64,000 nucleotides of DNA from Chitinispirillaceae bacterium (GTDB lineage: Bacteria; Fibrobacterota; Chitinivibrionia; Chitinivibrionales; Chitinispirillaceae). Under the pieces are notes generated by a model. That model saw only the letters and a program-made list of their open reading frames with translations, ran no database searches and was not told where the DNA came from. Shown one piece after another: positions 1 to 8,130 of the stretch. The DNA is taken from NCBI GenBank assembly GCA_016929595.1, contig JAFGIN010000056.1:32969-96968 (forward strand), written 5' to 3'. Made by a program: the position numbers and the translations under genes. Numbering within the stretch: position 1 is the stretch's first letter; every line of letters starts with the position of its first letter.

Positions 1-383
1 TCCTCTACCGTATCATTAACCGGAACCTTATCATGTAACTTCATTTTCTCCCACTTTCCATTCTGATACCGGAACAGCTCCTGCGATCCGATCAATGCCC
101 ATACAGTTCCGTTTTCTGCTATATCAATTGCGATAACCCTTTTTGTTGTATCCTCTCCAGGATAGATAATTTCGCTGCATTGCCCGTTTTCCATAGCATA
201 CATATGATTTCCACCCCTGTAAGTGTAGGTACTGAAAAACCATATATTCCTAACCGGATCGAAACAGGTCAGATTACACACATCAGCCTTGACTGTACAT
301 TGCGTTGCAGACCATAATCCGCCAGGTAACAAATCACTCTTCATTGCTGCATGCAGAATCATCTCAGCGGCAGCATTATTCAT
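1..383 (-). CDS. Partial propeller-type protein, N-terminal part, continues beyond window
   Basis: An open minus-strand frame runs off the left edge. It reads as a beta-propeller-like protein: a stretch containing NGTVWALIG followed by a short strand ending in YQNGKWEKM resembles the repeat of two-component-regulator-type propellers. The first ATG in frame is at 383, but convincing protein-like sequence (for example ASAVDIKLDKQG) continues upstream in the same frame to about position 525, where a TAA stops it. No signal peptide or ribosome binding site precedes the ATG. The true start could be a non-ATG codon, or the 5' part could have been lost or frameshifted. Function unknown. Confidence 0.5.
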   Translation of the reverse strand, partial: MNNAAAEMILHAAMKSDLLPGGLWSATQCTVKADVCNLTCFDPVRNIWFFSTYTYRGGNHMYAMENGQCSEIIYPGEDTTKRVIAIDIAENGTVWALIGSQELFRYQNGKWEKMKLHDKVPVNDTVE

Positions 384-552
384 AAAACCAGCTGCATTGA
401 TCCTGCCTTGTTTATCCAATTTAATATCAACTGCAGAAGCTCTTGAAAATGGTTCCGATAATGTCCAGGTTCCAGAATGCCTCTCAGAGGTAACAGGGTC
501 ACACGGAACTTGAATTCGGAATCTTATTTTTTAAAAACCCTACTGGACTATG

Positions 553-588
553 AAAAAAGCGCAGGTGGAAAACCTGTTCCACCTGCGC
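553..588 (-). terminator. Intrinsic terminator of hppA
   Basis: A perfect 12-bp inverted repeat (559-570 with 577-588, arms GCGCAGGTGGAA and TTCCACCTGCGC, 6-nt loop) is followed on the minus strand by six T residues (553-558). It sits 27 bp past the hppA stop, the expected place for Rho-independent termination of that gene. It also separates hppA from the propeller-like gene. Confidence 0.9.
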
Positions 589-614
589 TGAAAGTAACAC
601 GTATCCGATAGTAT

Positions 615-2948
615 TTACTTACCAAGTAAAGAGAGTAGTTCAGCCATTTTTGGATAAACAAAAACAATGACCCCCGCAAACACGACCGAAACCATCGACA
701 TCAGTTTGATAAGGATATTCAGTGATGGACCGGATGTGTCTTTGAATGGATCACCAACAGTATCACCCACAACAGCAGCCTTATGATTCGGAGATCCTTT
801 TCCATTGTAATTACCCTTTTCTATGAACTTCTTTGCGTTGTCCCAGGCACCACCAGCATTGTTAAGCATACATGCAAGCGAGAATCCTGTTGTCAATCCA
901 CCAACAAGAAGCCCCAGTACCCCACCGACACCGAAAAGTATCCCTGTAATTATCGGAACGATAATCGCTATCAGAGATGGAAGAACCATCTCTTTCTGAG
1001 CGCCTATCGTTGAGATCTCCACACATTTTCCATAATCCGGTTTATCTTTACCTTCAAGAATACCTGGTTTTTCCCTGAACTGTCTGCGCACCTCTTCAAC
1101 CATAGCTCCTGCAGCTCTTCCCACCGCTTTCATGGTCATGGCGCAAAACAGAAAAGCCATCATTCCCCCGATAAAAAGTCCCGAAATGACAAATGGATTC
1201 ATAAGAGTCACATTAAATGCAGATGTAAGGTCCATGAGTGTCGCATGATAAGCAGAGACGGCCGTTATTCCCTGATCCCGTAACGATACCACAAGGTCAT
1301 GAGGTATTTCTCTTGCATAAAACCGGAACTTTTCAATAGGAAAGAACCCATCCGCGCTCATTGATGCAAACTTCGCCAGCCATATCTTGATCTCTTCAAG
1401 ATACGCAGAGAGCAGTGCCATAGCTGTCAAAGCGGCTGAACCGATTGCAAAACCTTTACCCGTTGCAGCAGTTGTGTTTCCCAGCATATCAAGAGCATCA
1501 GTTCGCTGACGAACCGATTGTCCCAGTCCACTCATCTCCGCATTTCCACCGGCATTATCGGCAATTGGCCCATATGCATCGGTAGCCAGCGTGATACCAA
1601 GCGTTGAAAGCATACCAACTGCAGCAAATCCGATTCCGTATAACCCCATATTTATAGAAACAAACCCGCCAGAAAAGATAAACGCCGCAAGAATTCCAAA
1701 CACGATCGTAATTACAGGAATCATCGATGAGTACATACCAACGGCAAGCCCCTCGATTATAGTCGTTGCAGCTCCCATCTGTGTCTGAGCTGCAATGCCT
1801 TTTGTTGGTTTATTTTCATCGGATGTGTAGTATTCTGTTGACTTACCAATTATAAGACCTGAAATAAGCCCTGTTATAACGGCTCCGAAAATTCCCCATG
1901 GAATAAAACCGGTAAACGCCATGACAGCAAGCGCAGCAAGAATCAGCGCTGACGAGCCCCAGATTCCCGTATTGATTGAACTGAGAAGGTTTTTCATACT
2001 CGCATTCTCTTTTGTCCTTACAGCAAAAATACCCGCGATTGAAAAGAATATACCAAGCGCAGCAATAATTATCGGTGCAGTCACGGCGCTGACTCCACTG
2101 AATTTTTGAGTTACCGGCAGCGCCGCACCGAGAGCCGCTGTCGCAAGAATGGATCCTACATACGATTCGTAAAGATCAGCCCCCATACCTGCCACATCAC
2201 CGACATTGTCACCAACGTTATCTGCAATTGTTGCAGGATTTCGCGGATCGTCTTCAGGTATGCCTGCTTCTACTTTACCTACAAGGTCAGCACCAACATC
2301 GGCTGCCTTTGTGTAAATGCCGCCACCAACACGTGCAAACAGCGCCTGTGTTGAAGCACCCATACCGAATGTAAGCATTGTCGTGGTAATCGCAGAGAGT
2401 TTCATATGTTCTGTGGAATTCTGCTCGACAAATACCATTCCCAGAAACTTGAGACCTTTTACAAGGTTTTCAGGTGTGTAGATTATTTTATCAAGGAAAA
2501 AATACCATATTGCAATATCAAGAAGACCGAAGCCAACAACCACAAGCCCCATAACAGCACCCGAGCGGAATGCCACTTTTAATCCACGGTTCAATGAGTG
2601 AGATGCCCCCTGTGCTGTGCGGCTTGATGCATTCGTTGCAGTTTTCATCCCCAGAAATCCGCATATACCCGAAAACAGACCACCGGTAATAAACGCAACA
2701 GGAACAAACGGGTTCTGAATACCCAGCATTGCCAACGCAAAAAGAACAATAAAGAGCACGACAAAAACTTTTAAAACCGCACTGTACTGCCGATAAAGAT
2801 ACGCATAGGCACCCTCTCTGACATACCCTGCAATCTCTTCCATCCTTGCATTCCCCTTCTCGGAACGCATCATAGAGCGATAAAAGAAAAACGCAGAAAC
2901 AAGTGCAGTCAAAGCTGCAATCGGAACAATGAACATCAGTTTTTCCAT
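615..2948 (-). CDS. hppA: Membrane-bound ion-pumping pyrophosphatase
   Basis: Integral membrane pyrophosphatase (777 aa), which couples PPi hydrolysis to H+ or Na+ export across the inner membrane. About 16 hydrophobic segments are visible. The family signature is present in full: [32 protein letters not shown] and GADLYESY, plus the second acidic site near [14 protein letters not shown]. The segment [10 protein letters not shown] has Ala where K+-independent enzymes carry Lys, so this is the K+-stimulated subclass, whose members pump H+, Na+ or both; the sequence alone does not settle which. Start: ATG at 2948 lies 7 nt after GGAGG, whereas the upstream TTG at 2951 would be too close to it. 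Monocistronic, ending at the strong terminator at 553-588. Confidence 0.97.
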   Translation of the reverse strand: MEKLMFIVPIAALTALVSAFFFYRSMMRSEKGNARMEEIAGYVREGAYAYLYRQYSAVLKVFVVLFIVLFALAMLGIQNPFVPVAFITGGLFSGICGFLGMKTATNASSRTAQGASHSLNRGLKVAFRSGAVMGLVVVGFGLLDIAIWYFFLDKIIYTPENLVKGLKFLGMVFVEQNSTEHMKLSAITTTMLTFGMGASTQALFARVGGGIYTKAADVGADLVGKVEAGIPEDDPRNPATIADNVGDNVGDVAGMGADLYESYVGSILATAALGAALPVTQKFSGVSAVTAPIIIAALGIFFSIAGIFAVRTKENASMKNLLSSINTGIWGSSALILAALAVMAFTGFIPWGIFGAVITGLISGLIIGKSTEYYTSDENKPTKGIAAQTQMGAATTIIEGLAVGMYSSMIPVITIVFGILAAFIFSGGFVSINMGLYGIGFAAVGMLSTLGITLATDAYGPIADNAGGNAEMSGLGQSVRQRTDALDMLGNTTAATGKGFAIGSAALTAMALLSAYLEEIKIWLAKFASMSADGFFPIEKFRFYAREIPHDLVVSLRDQGITAVSAYHATLMDLTSAFNVTLMNPFVISGLFIGGMMAFLFCAMTMKAVGRAAGAMVEEVRRQFREKPGILEGKDKPDYGKCVEISTIGAQKEMVLPSLIAIIVPIITGILFGVGGVLGLLVGGLTTGFSLACMLNNAGGAWDNAKKFIEKGNYNGKGSPNHKAAVVGDTVGDPFKDTSGPSLNILIKLMSMVSVVFAGVIVFVYPKMAELLSLLGK

Positions 2949-3329
2949 CAAATCCTCCGCTGAAAAACGTTTAAATGAGTATACTATTTCCAGACTTTTT
3001 TATCAAAGAGAATCAGGAAGACTGCTCACCGCTCCGGACAGAACTGCTTAAAACACTTGAAGGTGAGAAGTCCCATCGGCATCTGCAACACATAATACTG
3101 AGTAGCAAAATATTTTATGATAGAACACAAGACAAGAAGACTTTTGAAAAAACAGAACGTGCGCGTGTAGAATGAACGGATGTCATAAAACATTTGAGAG
3201 GTAATTGCAAAGGTCCGTTTCATACGCGGACGGGCTCAGAATGAACGCCACAAAACAGCTTAAACGCTCACCCTGATCCCGAGCCCGGTATTGAAAGATA
3301 ATTACGAATCATTTTTTCAATTACCTTAT
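2949..3329 (-). promoter_or_regulatory. hppA leader / intergenic region with hairpins and repeated motif
   Basis: About 380 bp without a convincing gene between the glycosyltransferase stop and hppA. It contains a 28-nt motif (3299-3326) that recurs upstream of the radical SAM gene (18177-18204, 25 of 28 identical) and an inverted partial copy at 3199-3211. It also contains a GGTCCG/CGGAC hairpin (3212-3231) and a distant GGGCTC/GAGCCC pairing. These suggest a structured or protein-bound leader for hppA; no known riboswitch was recognised. Open frames of 65-66 codons on both strands here have no ribosome binding site and no protein-like character. Confidence 0.4.
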
Positions 3330-4604
3330 TTAAGCGTTCCTGATTTTCCGCACCCTTCTTATCGTTTTGAACAATGGCCATGTAATAATAAAAGCTGCAA
3401 TCCCACTCAACGGTGCAAGTAGCAGCGTACCAAGGAACCATTGAATAAATCCGTGAAGAAACCCGCTTACCATTTTATTGGCCAGAAATTCAAACAATTT
3501 TCCAGGCAGTACTCTTTCCAGTGCCTCCGCAATCTGTATCGCAGTCTCCATGGGTACAAGCACCTTGCCAAGACCCAGCCCTGCGGCAATCCAGAAAGGG
3601 ATCAACGGTGCAGATGACACACTGACACCAAGCAACGCCAGCGGACGGTTCAACCTGCAAAGAAACGCAATCACAAGTAACATCAGAACCTGAAAACCAT
3701 GAAAAGGCGACACTGCAATGGTCACCCCCACCCCAAACGACAGTGCAGCTTTAAACGGTGTGGCGTTTGAGGTCAGCTCATTTTTAATCAGATACGAGAG
3801 TTTTTTTCTTATCCGCAACCCAGGCACATTGATTAGCTGCGATGGGAAAAAAACTCGTGAAATTACAGCCCGGCCATTTACAACACTGATCTGTATGAAA
3901 TCCCGTATCGAACGAAATAAAGGCAGCCGTTTCTTCTTGAGTTGACATAACATATGCACCGGTATACTTTTTACAGGAGTATTGCTCCATGCTGCACAAA
4001 TAAGTACTTCGATCTCATACTGGTAGCGCTCACTATAGCAACCGAGGTTCTCAATTGCAGCGAGTGGATAGCTCCTGAATCCCGATTGTGTATCCTGGAT
4101 CGGAGAACCTGTGTATAATTTGTACCAGAAAGCCCAGAATCGACGACCTATCTGTAAACTCGAAGGCTGAGTCGCACGATCGGCAAGGGGTATAACACGT
4201 GCACCAACCCAGAGTGTCTGCGGCTCATCATTTATCTTTTGTAAAAATAACGGCAGATCCTCTGCAAGATGCTGTCCGTCAGCATCAACGGTAATCGCAT
4301 GAGTAAAATGATGCTTAAGTGCATACGCAAATCCACTCCTGAGCGCCGCACCTTTGCCACGATTGTGTTCATGACGAAGCACAATTATGGAACTGATTCC
4401 ACTGCAAACAGCAAATGTACTGTCTGTCGAACCATCATCAACGACAACGACATCTCTACAATACCGAAGAACACCAGCGATTACCCCCGCTACAGTAGAT
4501 CCATCATTGTAGACAGGGATAACCACTATCACCCGATTGCCAAGCTTACTTTCAATAGCAGTATCATCGCACACCAGAGCGTTTTTACTACTCACATCAC
4601 TCAT
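3330..4604 (-). CDS. GT2 glycosyltransferase fused to DUF2062 membrane domain
   Basis: Residues about 22-240 form a family 2 glycosyltransferase: VVIPVYNDG at the start of the fold, VVVDDGSTD for nucleotide-sugar binding, HNRGKGAALRSGF and TVDADGQH for the DxD-type metal site. Residues about 270-420 match DUF2062, a domain with several membrane spans (ALSFGVGVTIAVSPFHGFQ is characteristic). The enzyme probably transfers a sugar to a lipid or polyprenyl carrier at the inner membrane. Its ATG overlaps the stop of the ligase gene by 4 nt (ATGA), so the two are translationally coupled. It is the last gene of the minus-strand operon that starts with the E1 dehydrogenase. GT2-type enzymes accompany adenylate-forming ligases in aryl polyene and related lipid clusters, but the acceptor here is unknown. 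Confidence 0.85.
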   Translation of the reverse strand: MSDVSSKNALVCDDTAIESKLGNRVIVVIPVYNDGSTVAGVIAGVLRYCRDVVVVDDGSTDSTFAVCSGISSIIVLRHEHNRGKGAALRSGFAYALKHHFTHAITVDADGQHLAEDLPLFLQKINDEPQTLWVGARVIPLADRATQPSSLQIGRRFWAFWYKLYTGSPIQDTQSGFRSYPLAAIENLGCYSERYQYEIEVLICAAWSNTPVKSIPVHMLCQLKKKRLPLFRSIRDFIQISVVNGRAVISRVFFPSQLINVPGLRIRKKLSYLIKNELTSNATPFKAALSFGVGVTIAVSPFHGFQVLMLLVIAFLCRLNRPLALLGVSVSSAPLIPFWIAAGLGLGKVLVPMETAIQIAEALERVLPGKLFEFLANKMVSGFLHGFIQWFLGTLLLAPLSGIAAFIITWPLFKTIRRVRKIRNA

Positions 4605-5899
4605 GCTGCTGTTACCAGATTTTTTCTCCAGTCTACAATCCGGGTTTTCTTGCGTGAAATTCCCCTGAATGACTGAATCGTATTAACATTAGAAACAAGA
4701 ACAGGGAAATTTATCCGCGTAGCAACACGAAGCTGATTGGCAATCTGCTCGACCGATGATGGGGGAGCGGCAACATGAATCGATACCCGATCGGAACGCG
4801 CATCTTCATTTTCAAGAACAATAATGTAATCATTGATGGTATCGATGGCATCCAGAACATTTGTCAATGTCAGGGGAAATATCGTTGTACCCTTGATTTT
4901 AATAATCTGTGACTTTCGTCCCAGTATCGGACCAATCCTTACAGAGTTTCTCCCGCAACTGCACGTTTCCGAAATTCTGAAAGTGATGTCACCTGTTTTA
5001 AATCGTACCAGCGGTATACCTTCAACCCCCAGCGGAGTCGCTACAAGTTCGCCCGGAGTTCCATCAGGGACAACGACTCCTTTGTCGTCCACAATTTCGG
5101 TGTATACCAGTTCCGGATGCGAATGGCCGCCTTGATGAGCCTGACACTCGCAGTACGAAGCCGAAAGTTCGGTTGACGTATAACTTGAGTAGACATCAGC
5201 CCCCCACAATTGCTCCAGAGTAGAAGCCAGAGCGTTTGGTTCCATAGAAGCGGTTTTGAGACTTTCACCAACACACACCAGTTTTTTAACGCTGCATGCA
5301 CTGGTGTCAAACTTTAACTCATTAAGTTCTTTGCCAAGTTTTTTAAGAAACGTTGGTACCCCGACAAGCACCTGCGGTTTAAAGAAATCAAGATAATACT
5401 TCTGCATCTCCAGTGGAAGCACCCCCACACGCATCGTGTTGGCGCCCAGAAGTGATAGCCCGCGGTAATAAGCTATACCTGCAATAAAAAGACGATCCAG
5501 ACTTACCAGTATGTGCACAGGATCACCCTGTTTTACACCGATACTATGAAACGAGAGTGCTTCGTTATAAGCAAGCCTTTCAAGATCGTTTGATGTCAAT
5601 GTCAATGGCACGGGCACTCCGGTTGAACCGCTTGTCACTACCGTTTCAACTATTTTTTCGGCGGATACAGCTTGAAAATGCTGATAGTGCCTGGCAATAT
5701 GTTCTTTATTTGTAAAAGGAATCCGTTGAAAATCTTCTATTGTTGTTATATCACCAGGTTCAATAGCAGCGTACGCCTCCTGGTAAAACGGCGATACTTC
5801 TTTGACGTGTGACACATGATTACGTAAAGCTCTCAGCGTTTTGGCTGCGATCTCATCCGAAGGCAGAAACTCCCATGAAAATTCAGGTTTAAAAGCCAA
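4601..5899 (-). CDS. PaaK-like adenylate-forming acyl ligase
   Basis: A 432-aa member of the ANL adenylate-forming superfamily, closest in layout to phenylacetate-CoA ligases. The ATP-binding P-loop reads VTSGSTGVPVPL (about residues 88-99); later motifs are SSYTSTE, the hinge region around RFKTGDIT, and the C-terminal lid around GRKSQIIKIKGTTIFP. It should activate a carboxylic acid to an acyl-AMP and pass it to CoA or a carrier protein. The start is a TTG at 5899, chosen because a very strong Shine-Dalgarno (AGGAGG) lies 8 nt upstream and no in-frame ATG fits. It overlaps the glycosyltransferase by 4 nt. No acyl carrier protein gene is adjacent, so the acceptor is not known. Confidence 0.8.
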   Translation of the reverse strand: MAFKPEFSWEFLPSDEIAAKTLRALRNHVSHVKEVSPFYQEAYAAIEPGDITTIEDFQRIPFTNKEHIARHYQHFQAVSAEKIVETVVTSGSTGVPVPLTLTSNDLERLAYNEALSFHSIGVKQGDPVHILVSLDRLFIAGIAYYRGLSLLGANTMRVGVLPLEMQKYYLDFFKPQVLVGVPTFLKKLGKELNELKFDTSACSVKKLVCVGESLKTASMEPNALASTLEQLWGADVYSSYTSTELSASYCECQAHQGGHSHPELVYTEIVDDKGVVVPDGTPGELVATPLGVEGIPLVRFKTGDITFRISETCSCGRNSVRIGPILGRKSQIIKIKGTTIFPLTLTNVLDAIDTINDYIIVLENEDARSDRVSIHVAAPPSSVEQIANQLRVATRINFPVLVSNVNTIQSFRGISRKKTRIVDWRKNLVTAA

Positions 5900-5913
5900 T
5901 GATCACCCCTCCT
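5900..5913 (-). promoter_or_regulatory. Strong Shine-Dalgarno fixing a TTG start
   Basis: On the minus strand AGGAGGGG (5906-5913) stands 8 nt from the TTG at 5899 of the ligase gene. It is among the best ribosome binding sites in the window and decides in favour of the rare start codon. Confidence 0.7.
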
Positions 5914-6014
5914 GCAGGAAAATGGAAGTTGATATTTATTCGCCACTTTTCTATGGTTACAGGAATAAATATAGATGAATGGGCATGCCATGTGCTATAC
6001 CCGTCATATAACAT

Positions 6015-6776
6015 TCAACGCGGCCAGCGCGATTGTTCCCGCAGACTGACTACTTTGTGGCTACAGATAATTATATGGTCGAGCAACGGTATTTCAAGCA
6101 GTTTTCCAACGGTAAAAAGTCGTTCGGTGATTAGCCAGTCAGCATCAGAAGCGCTGACACTCCCACCAGGATGATTATGAGCAAGAATCATCGATGTTGC
6201 ACTATTTCGAAGTGCCTTTTCAATCACGATTCTCGGGTAGACAGCACACTGGTTAACCGTGCCCTCAGCAATTATTTCGGTACGAATAATGTGGTTAGCG
6301 TTATCCAGAAAAAGAACCGCAACATATTCATCCCGACGCTGCCCGAAATAAAACCGCAGATACTCTTCAACATCCCGCCGATGTGAAACGACACTCTGTT
6401 TTTGATATTTTTCATTGAGACAGTACGCAATCAGGTCACGAATCAGCAAAAACATTGCCGCAGACCGCTCACCAATACCTTCAACTCCCGCCAACTCATC
6501 AATTGGAGTATTTATAACCCCACCTATGGTTTTGTAGCGGTCGAGCAGTTTGCGGGCGATTGGTTTTGTATCTTTACGAGGGAGTACAAAGGTAAGAAGC
6601 AGCTCAAGAATCTCGTGATCATGCAGAGCAGAGATTCCATTCTGCTGGTATCGTTGAAGTAACCGTTTGCGGTGGCCTTCTACAGAATTTTTTTCTGATG
6701 TATCAGTTTTTCGATTAACATCCTGATCGGTTGTTACCACTGCTTCAGTTGTAAAATTCTGTTCCTGCGCACACAT
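6015..6776 (-). CDS. radC: RadC family JAB/MPN-domain protein
   Basis: RadC homologue (253 aa). After a variable 35-residue N terminus comes a helix-hairpin-helix region (VEGIGERSAAMF, about residues 103-114), then the JAB/MPN metal-binding domain with EGTVNQCAVYPR, the HNHPGG histidines, SASDADW aspartate and LLDHIII. All expected zinc ligands (His-x-His, Asp) are present. The molecular role of RadC is unsettled; its historic link with DNA repair is weak. It lies 22 nt after the lipoyl-KASIII gene and 115 nt before the ligase, on the same strand, so it is probably co-transcribed with genes of quite different function. Confidence 0.92.
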   Translation of the reverse strand: MCAQEQNFTTEAVVTTDQDVNRKTDTSEKNSVEGHRKRLLQRYQQNGISALHDHEILELLLTFVLPRKDTKPIARKLLDRYKTIGGVINTPIDELAGVEGIGERSAAMFLLIRDLIAYCLNEKYQKQSVVSHRRDVEEYLRFYFGQRRDEYVAVLFLDNANHIIRTEIIAEGTVNQCAVYPRIVIEKALRNSATSMILAHNHPGGSVSASDADWLITERLFTVGKLLEIPLLDHIIICSHKVVSLREQSRWPR

Positions 6777-6798
6777 CGTTTTTTAACTCAAAAGAGAT

Positions 6799-8130
6799 TT
6801 ACCACTCGATTGACATGCCTGCAGCGGTGACTCCCGCGCCGACAGTACAGAATATAAGTTTGTCTTTTTTCTGTATTCCCCGTTCGATTTCAGAAAGCGC
6901 CACAGGTATACTTGCGCTGGATGTATTTCCCAAACGGTCTATGTTAATGTAAAAGCGATCGAATGATACACTCGTCTTGGCAGCAGCAGCTTTAAGAATG
7001 CGGCTGTTTGCCTGATGCGGTACAACCCACCTGACTTCATCAGCATCCCATTTACTTTTAGCAATAAGATCATTAATGATAAATGAAAAGCGTTCAGTTG
7101 CAAACCGAAAGAGTGCCTTTCCATCTATCCGGAGCCAGGGGTCACAATTGACACAATTTGCCGGAATTTCATTCCCGAATGTTTCCCGTCGGGCCATTTT
7201 AATTCCAGCGGGATCTGCAAGCATTATTTCGCTGCGTATCAGATGCCCTTTCTTGACACTCGAAACAACAGTAGCCCCCGCACCATCACCAAAAAGAAAG
7301 TACGTGCTTCTATCTTTTTTATCCAGTAAACGTGACTGTATCTCTGCTGCAACAACCAGTATATTCGACCCCATCCCCGATAATATCAACCCTTTTGCAA
7401 CTGACAGGGCATAGAGCCATCCCGAACAGGCAGCATTGAGATCAAATGCCAGGGCACCCCTGATTCCAAGTTTATCCTGGAGAATACACGCTGTCGAAGG
7501 CATCATATAGTCTGGCGTTGTTGTAGACAGAATAATTCCATCGATCTCTTCGGGCTTGAGTCCCGAACGCTCGATGGCAAGTTTTGAAGCTTTCAGCGCC
7601 ATGTCCGAAGGCATCTCATCGGGTTTTGCCCAACGACGTTCGCGAATTCCGGTTACACCAAAAATATAATCATCGTTTATATCTGTATGATCAGCAAGTA
7701 GTGTACTGTTAGGAATAACCGTCTCGGGAATATACGTTCCGATACCCAGCAGATAAACATCCTTTACCGCTGGTGTACCGCTTGCAGCGGATGCCGGTGG
7801 CGTAGAAGCCATTGATGGAAAAGATTCAATCACTGGTGCTGCACCAGCAGCGGGTATCTGTGATTTTATCGATTTATCATCTGTTTCAATCTCGATAACT
7901 GCTTTTTCGAATGGAACGGAAACACTCTCTTCAACAAGAAGCCGTACCACTTTACCAGCACAGGGAGCATTGAATTCGAATGTTGATTTTGCACTCTCAA
8001 CTTCAGCAATCACCTGATCCCTGGAAAAAACATCACCGGCCTTAACATGCCATCTGGTAACCATCGCCTCAGTCTCGGCTGCAGCCTGGGCAGGCAAATA
8101 CAAGGAAATTTTAAAAGTATCGTTACTCAC
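6799..8130 (-). CDS. Lipoyl domain fused to beta-ketoacyl synthase III
   Basis: A 443-aa two-domain protein. Residues 1-85 form a lipoyl/biotinyl hammerhead domain; the modifiable lysine is K48 in VESAKSTFEF, closer to the lipoyl motif than to the biotin MKM motif, with Ala instead of the usual Asp before the lysine. An Ala/Pro-rich flexible linker follows (about 88-122), then a FabH-type ketoacyl synthase III with complete catalytic triad: C235 (NAACSGWLYA), H372 (VPHQANSRIL) and N402 (GNTSSASIP). The linker is of the type that lets a swinging lipoyl arm visit active sites. Its ATG overlaps the stop of the E1 gene by 4 nt. I infer that E1 acylates the lipoyl arm and the arm delivers the acyl group to C235 for condensation, without an acyl-CoA intermediate. 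Domain calls are firm; the mechanism is inference. Confidence 0.9.
   Translation of the reverse strand: MSNDTFKISLYLPAQAAAETEAMVTRWHVKAGDVFSRDQVIAEVESAKSTFEFNAPCAGKVVRLLVEESVSVPFEKAVIEIETDDKSIKSQIPAAGAAPVIESFPSMASTPPASAASGTPAVKDVYLLGIGTYIPETVIPNSTLLADHTDINDDYIFGVTGIRERRWAKPDEMPSDMALKASKLAIERSGLKPEEIDGIILSTTTPDYMMPSTACILQDKLGIRGALAFDLNAACSGWLYALSVAKGLILSGMGSNILVVAAEIQSRLLDKKDRSTYFLFGDGAGATVVSSVKKGHLIRSEIMLADPAGIKMARRETFGNEIPANCVNCDPWLRIDGKALFRFATERFSFIINDLIAKSKWDADEVRWVVPHQANSRILKAAAAKTSVSFDRFYINIDRLGNTSSASIPVALSEIERGIQKKDKLIFCTVGAGVTAAGMSIEW

Noticed and set aside
2975..3223. 65- and 66-codon frames on both strands in the hppA leader
   Set aside because: They overlap each other antiparallel, lack ribosome binding sites and show no known motif.
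7940..8000. Biotin-carboxyl-carrier type domain in the KASIII fusion
   Set aside because: The lysine sits in ESAKST, without the MKM biotin motif; the context of an E1 enzyme favours lipoylation.
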